A stretch of 6,457 nucleotides of DNA from DASPXY01 sp038227745 (GTDB lineage: Bacteria > Planctomycetota > Planctomycetia > Gemmatales > Gemmataceae), in assembly GCA_038227745.1 (NCBI GenBank), contig JBBRPS010000613.1:1-6457 (forward strand). The letters run 5' to 3'. A program made the position numbers and the translations under genes. Position 1 is the first letter of the stretch. The number at the start of each line of letters is the position of its first letter. Below, in pieces: positions 5,311 through 6,457 of this stretch. A model generated the notes under the pieces. That model saw only the letters and a program-made list of their open reading frames with translations, was not told where the DNA came from and did not search any database.

Positions 5311-6366
5311 ATGACCAGTCCCCTGAAGTCCCTGATCGCCACGGGCACCAAGCTCTGGCTCGACTCGATCGACCCCGAGCTGGTCAAGAGCAACCGCGCC
5401 CTCGGCGCCACCGGCGCCACCTCCAACCCGATCATCGTCGCCGACCTCGTCAAGACCGGCCGCTTCGATGCCGCCCTCGGCAAGCTCATGAGCGAGGGCC
5501 TCAGCGACCACGACATCGCCTGGCGCATGACCGACTCGCTCGTCCGCCAGGCCCAGGAGGTCTTCCTGCCCGTCTGGGAGCAGACGCACGGCGACGACGG
5601 CTACGTCAGCTTCGAGCTGGACCCGCTGCTGGAAGACACCGGCCTCAACGTGCCCGTCGCGGAGCGGACGCGGCGCTACATCGAGCTGGGCAAGCAGTGG
5701 AGCGCCGGCCACAAGAACCGCATGATCAAGGTCCCGGCGACGCCGGGCGGCCTGGCCGCCATCGAGGAATTGTGCGCGCACGGCATCACGCTGAACATCA
5801 CCCTCATCTTCAGCCCGCGGCAGTACACCGCCGCCCGCGACGCCATGTGGCGCGGCGCCCAGAAGCGGGCCGCGCTCGACAAGTTCAAGTCGGTCTACAG
5901 CATCTTCGTCAGCCGCGTGGATGTCTACACCGAGCAGCACGTCAAGAGCCTGTCGCCGCAGGCCCAGGGCCAGGTCGGCATCGTCAACGCCAAGCGCATC
6001 TGGCAGATGAACCAGCGCTTCTGGGCCGAGAAGAAGCTGCCGCTCAAGGAGGAGATGATCTTCGCCAGCACCGGCACGAAGAAGAAGGAAGACCCGGCGT
6101 GGAAGTACGTGGGGGCCTTCGCCGGCTCCGACATCGAGACCAATCCGCCGGCGACCAATGAGGCCGTCGAGAAGTGCGGCCAGACGTTCACGCGCCAGAT
6201 CGATCAGCTGCCGCCGCAGAACGTCCTGGATGAGATCGAGCAGAAGGTGGATATGCACCACCTCGAAACTACGCTGATGGAGGAGGGCCTCGCGAAGTTC
6301 GCCGACCCGCAGAAGGCCCTGCTGGCGCTGATCGCCGACAAGCGCAAGGCGCTGGGCAAGAAGTAA
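5311..6366 (+). CDS. tal: Transaldolase, 351 aa
   Basis: Transaldolase moves a dihydroxyacetone unit from sedoheptulose-7-phosphate to glyceraldehyde-3-phosphate in the non-oxidative pentose phosphate pathway, in the cytoplasm. The TIM-barrel signatures are in order. KLWLD (D18) and GATSNP (N39) are near the N-terminus. VSFELDP (E102) follows. RMIKVPAT carries the Schiff-base lysine K140, and LNITLIFS carries N162 and T164. SIFVSR holds S197 and R202 of the phosphate site, and FASTGTK is at 251-257. These correspond to E. coli TalB D17, N35, E96, K132, N154/T156, S176 and R181, so the enzyme should be active. It is somewhat longer than TalB (about 317 residues). The gene stands 88 bases after the LRR gene, probably under its own promoter, and is followed 16 bases later by an inverted-repeat element. 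Codon use is strongly GC-ending, as expected for a housekeeping gene. Confidence 0.95.
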   Translation: MTSPLKSLIATGTKLWLDSIDPELVKSNRALGATGATSNPIIVADLVKTGRFDAALGKLMSEGLSDHDIAWRMTDSLVRQAQEVFLPVWEQTHGDDGYVSFELDPLLEDTGLNVPVAERTRRYIELGKQWSAGHKNRMIKVPATPGGLAAIEELCAHGITLNITLIFSPRQYTAARDAMWRGAQKRAALDKFKSVYSIFVSRVDVYTEQHVKSLSPQAQGQVGIVNAKRIWQMNQRFWAEKKLPLKEEMIFASTGTKKKEDPAWKYVGAFAGSDIETNPPATNEAVEKCGQTFTRQIDQLPPQNVLDEIEQKVDMHHLETTLMEEGLAKFADPQKALLALIADKRKALGKK

Positions 6367-6382
6367 TCCTTCGTGCAGGCGC

Positions 6383-6457
6383 GGTTCGTGGCCGACTCGC
6401 TCCGCGAGTCGGTGTGGGCGTCGGCCCCCGACTCGCGGAGCGAGTCGGCCACGAACC
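6383..6457. repeat. REPIN-like inverted-repeat element 2 (30-bp perfect arms, 15-base spacer)
   Basis: The arms at 6383-6412 and 6428-6457 are perfect reverse complements over 30 bases. They contain the same 19-base core as element 1 (6393-6411 and, inverted, 6429-6447) and the same TCGTGG before the hairpin. Compared with element 1, the arm differs at four positions (1, 3, 10 and 30), each matched by the complementary change in the opposite arm; positions 10 and 30 also pair with each other within one arm. The spacers of the two elements share no obvious sequence. The element begins 16 bases after the transaldolase stop codon and reaches the last base of the window, so it may extend further. 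It could protect the mRNA 3' end, but no T-run indicates an intrinsic terminator. Confidence 0.92.

Noticed and set aside
5278..6261. Minus-strand open frame (327 codons) opposite transaldolase
   Set aside because: It is an antisense shadow of a strongly conserved enzyme, leucine/aspartate/glycine-rich with no family match by eye.
6204..6452. Small frames containing SLRES/SRSES peptides across the inverted repeats
   Set aside because: These peptides are translations of the palindromic core and not evidence of a gene.

Overview
The window looks like chromosomal DNA from a high-GC planctomycete, most likely the Gemmataceae. The reasons are a TIGR02996-type 'repeat-companion' domain fused to leucine-rich repeats, two alpha/alpha-toroid (prenyltransferase/squalene-oxidase repeat) proteins of the kind common in that family, and a dispersed palindrome with core CGACTCGCTCCGCGAGTCG. 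This assignment is inferred from protein style and was not checked by a database search. No phage, CRISPR, tRNA, rRNA or insertion-sequence transposase is visible.

Layout. (1) 76-1001, plus strand: a two-gene operon of a small two-helix membrane protein of the DUF350 (YjfL) type and a 225-residue partner protein carrying one textbook EF-hand-like calcium loop. (2) 1003-3438, minus strand: two toroid-fold proteins in tandem, read from 3438 down to 1003. They are separated by 150 bases that hold a 98-base inverted-repeat element. The second toroid gene ends one base from the end of the DUF350 operon, tail to tail. (3) 3439-3572: a divergent intergenic region with an AT-rich island (TATAAT on the minus strand) and a GC-rich hairpin. 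(4) 3573-5222, plus: a 549-residue TIGR02996-LRR protein with about 15 LRRs of mostly 27 residues. (5) 5311-6366, plus: a 351-residue transaldolase with its active-site residues intact, followed 16 bases later by a second inverted-repeat element that runs to the last base of the window.

How the parts relate. The DUF350 pair is tightly coupled and probably acts together at the membrane. The two toroid genes probably form one minus-strand unit. The LRR and transaldolase genes share a strand, but nothing suggests shared function; transaldolase is ordinary pentose-phosphate metabolism. The most unusual feature is the pair of inverted-repeat elements. Each consists of two inverted copies of a 30-base unit that itself folds into a 9-bp hairpin. 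The closing base pair of that hairpin is G-C in one element and C-G in the other, and both elements sit 15-16 bases after a stop codon. This architecture resembles REPINs (paired REP sequences moved by RAYT transposases), here in a planctomycete setting.
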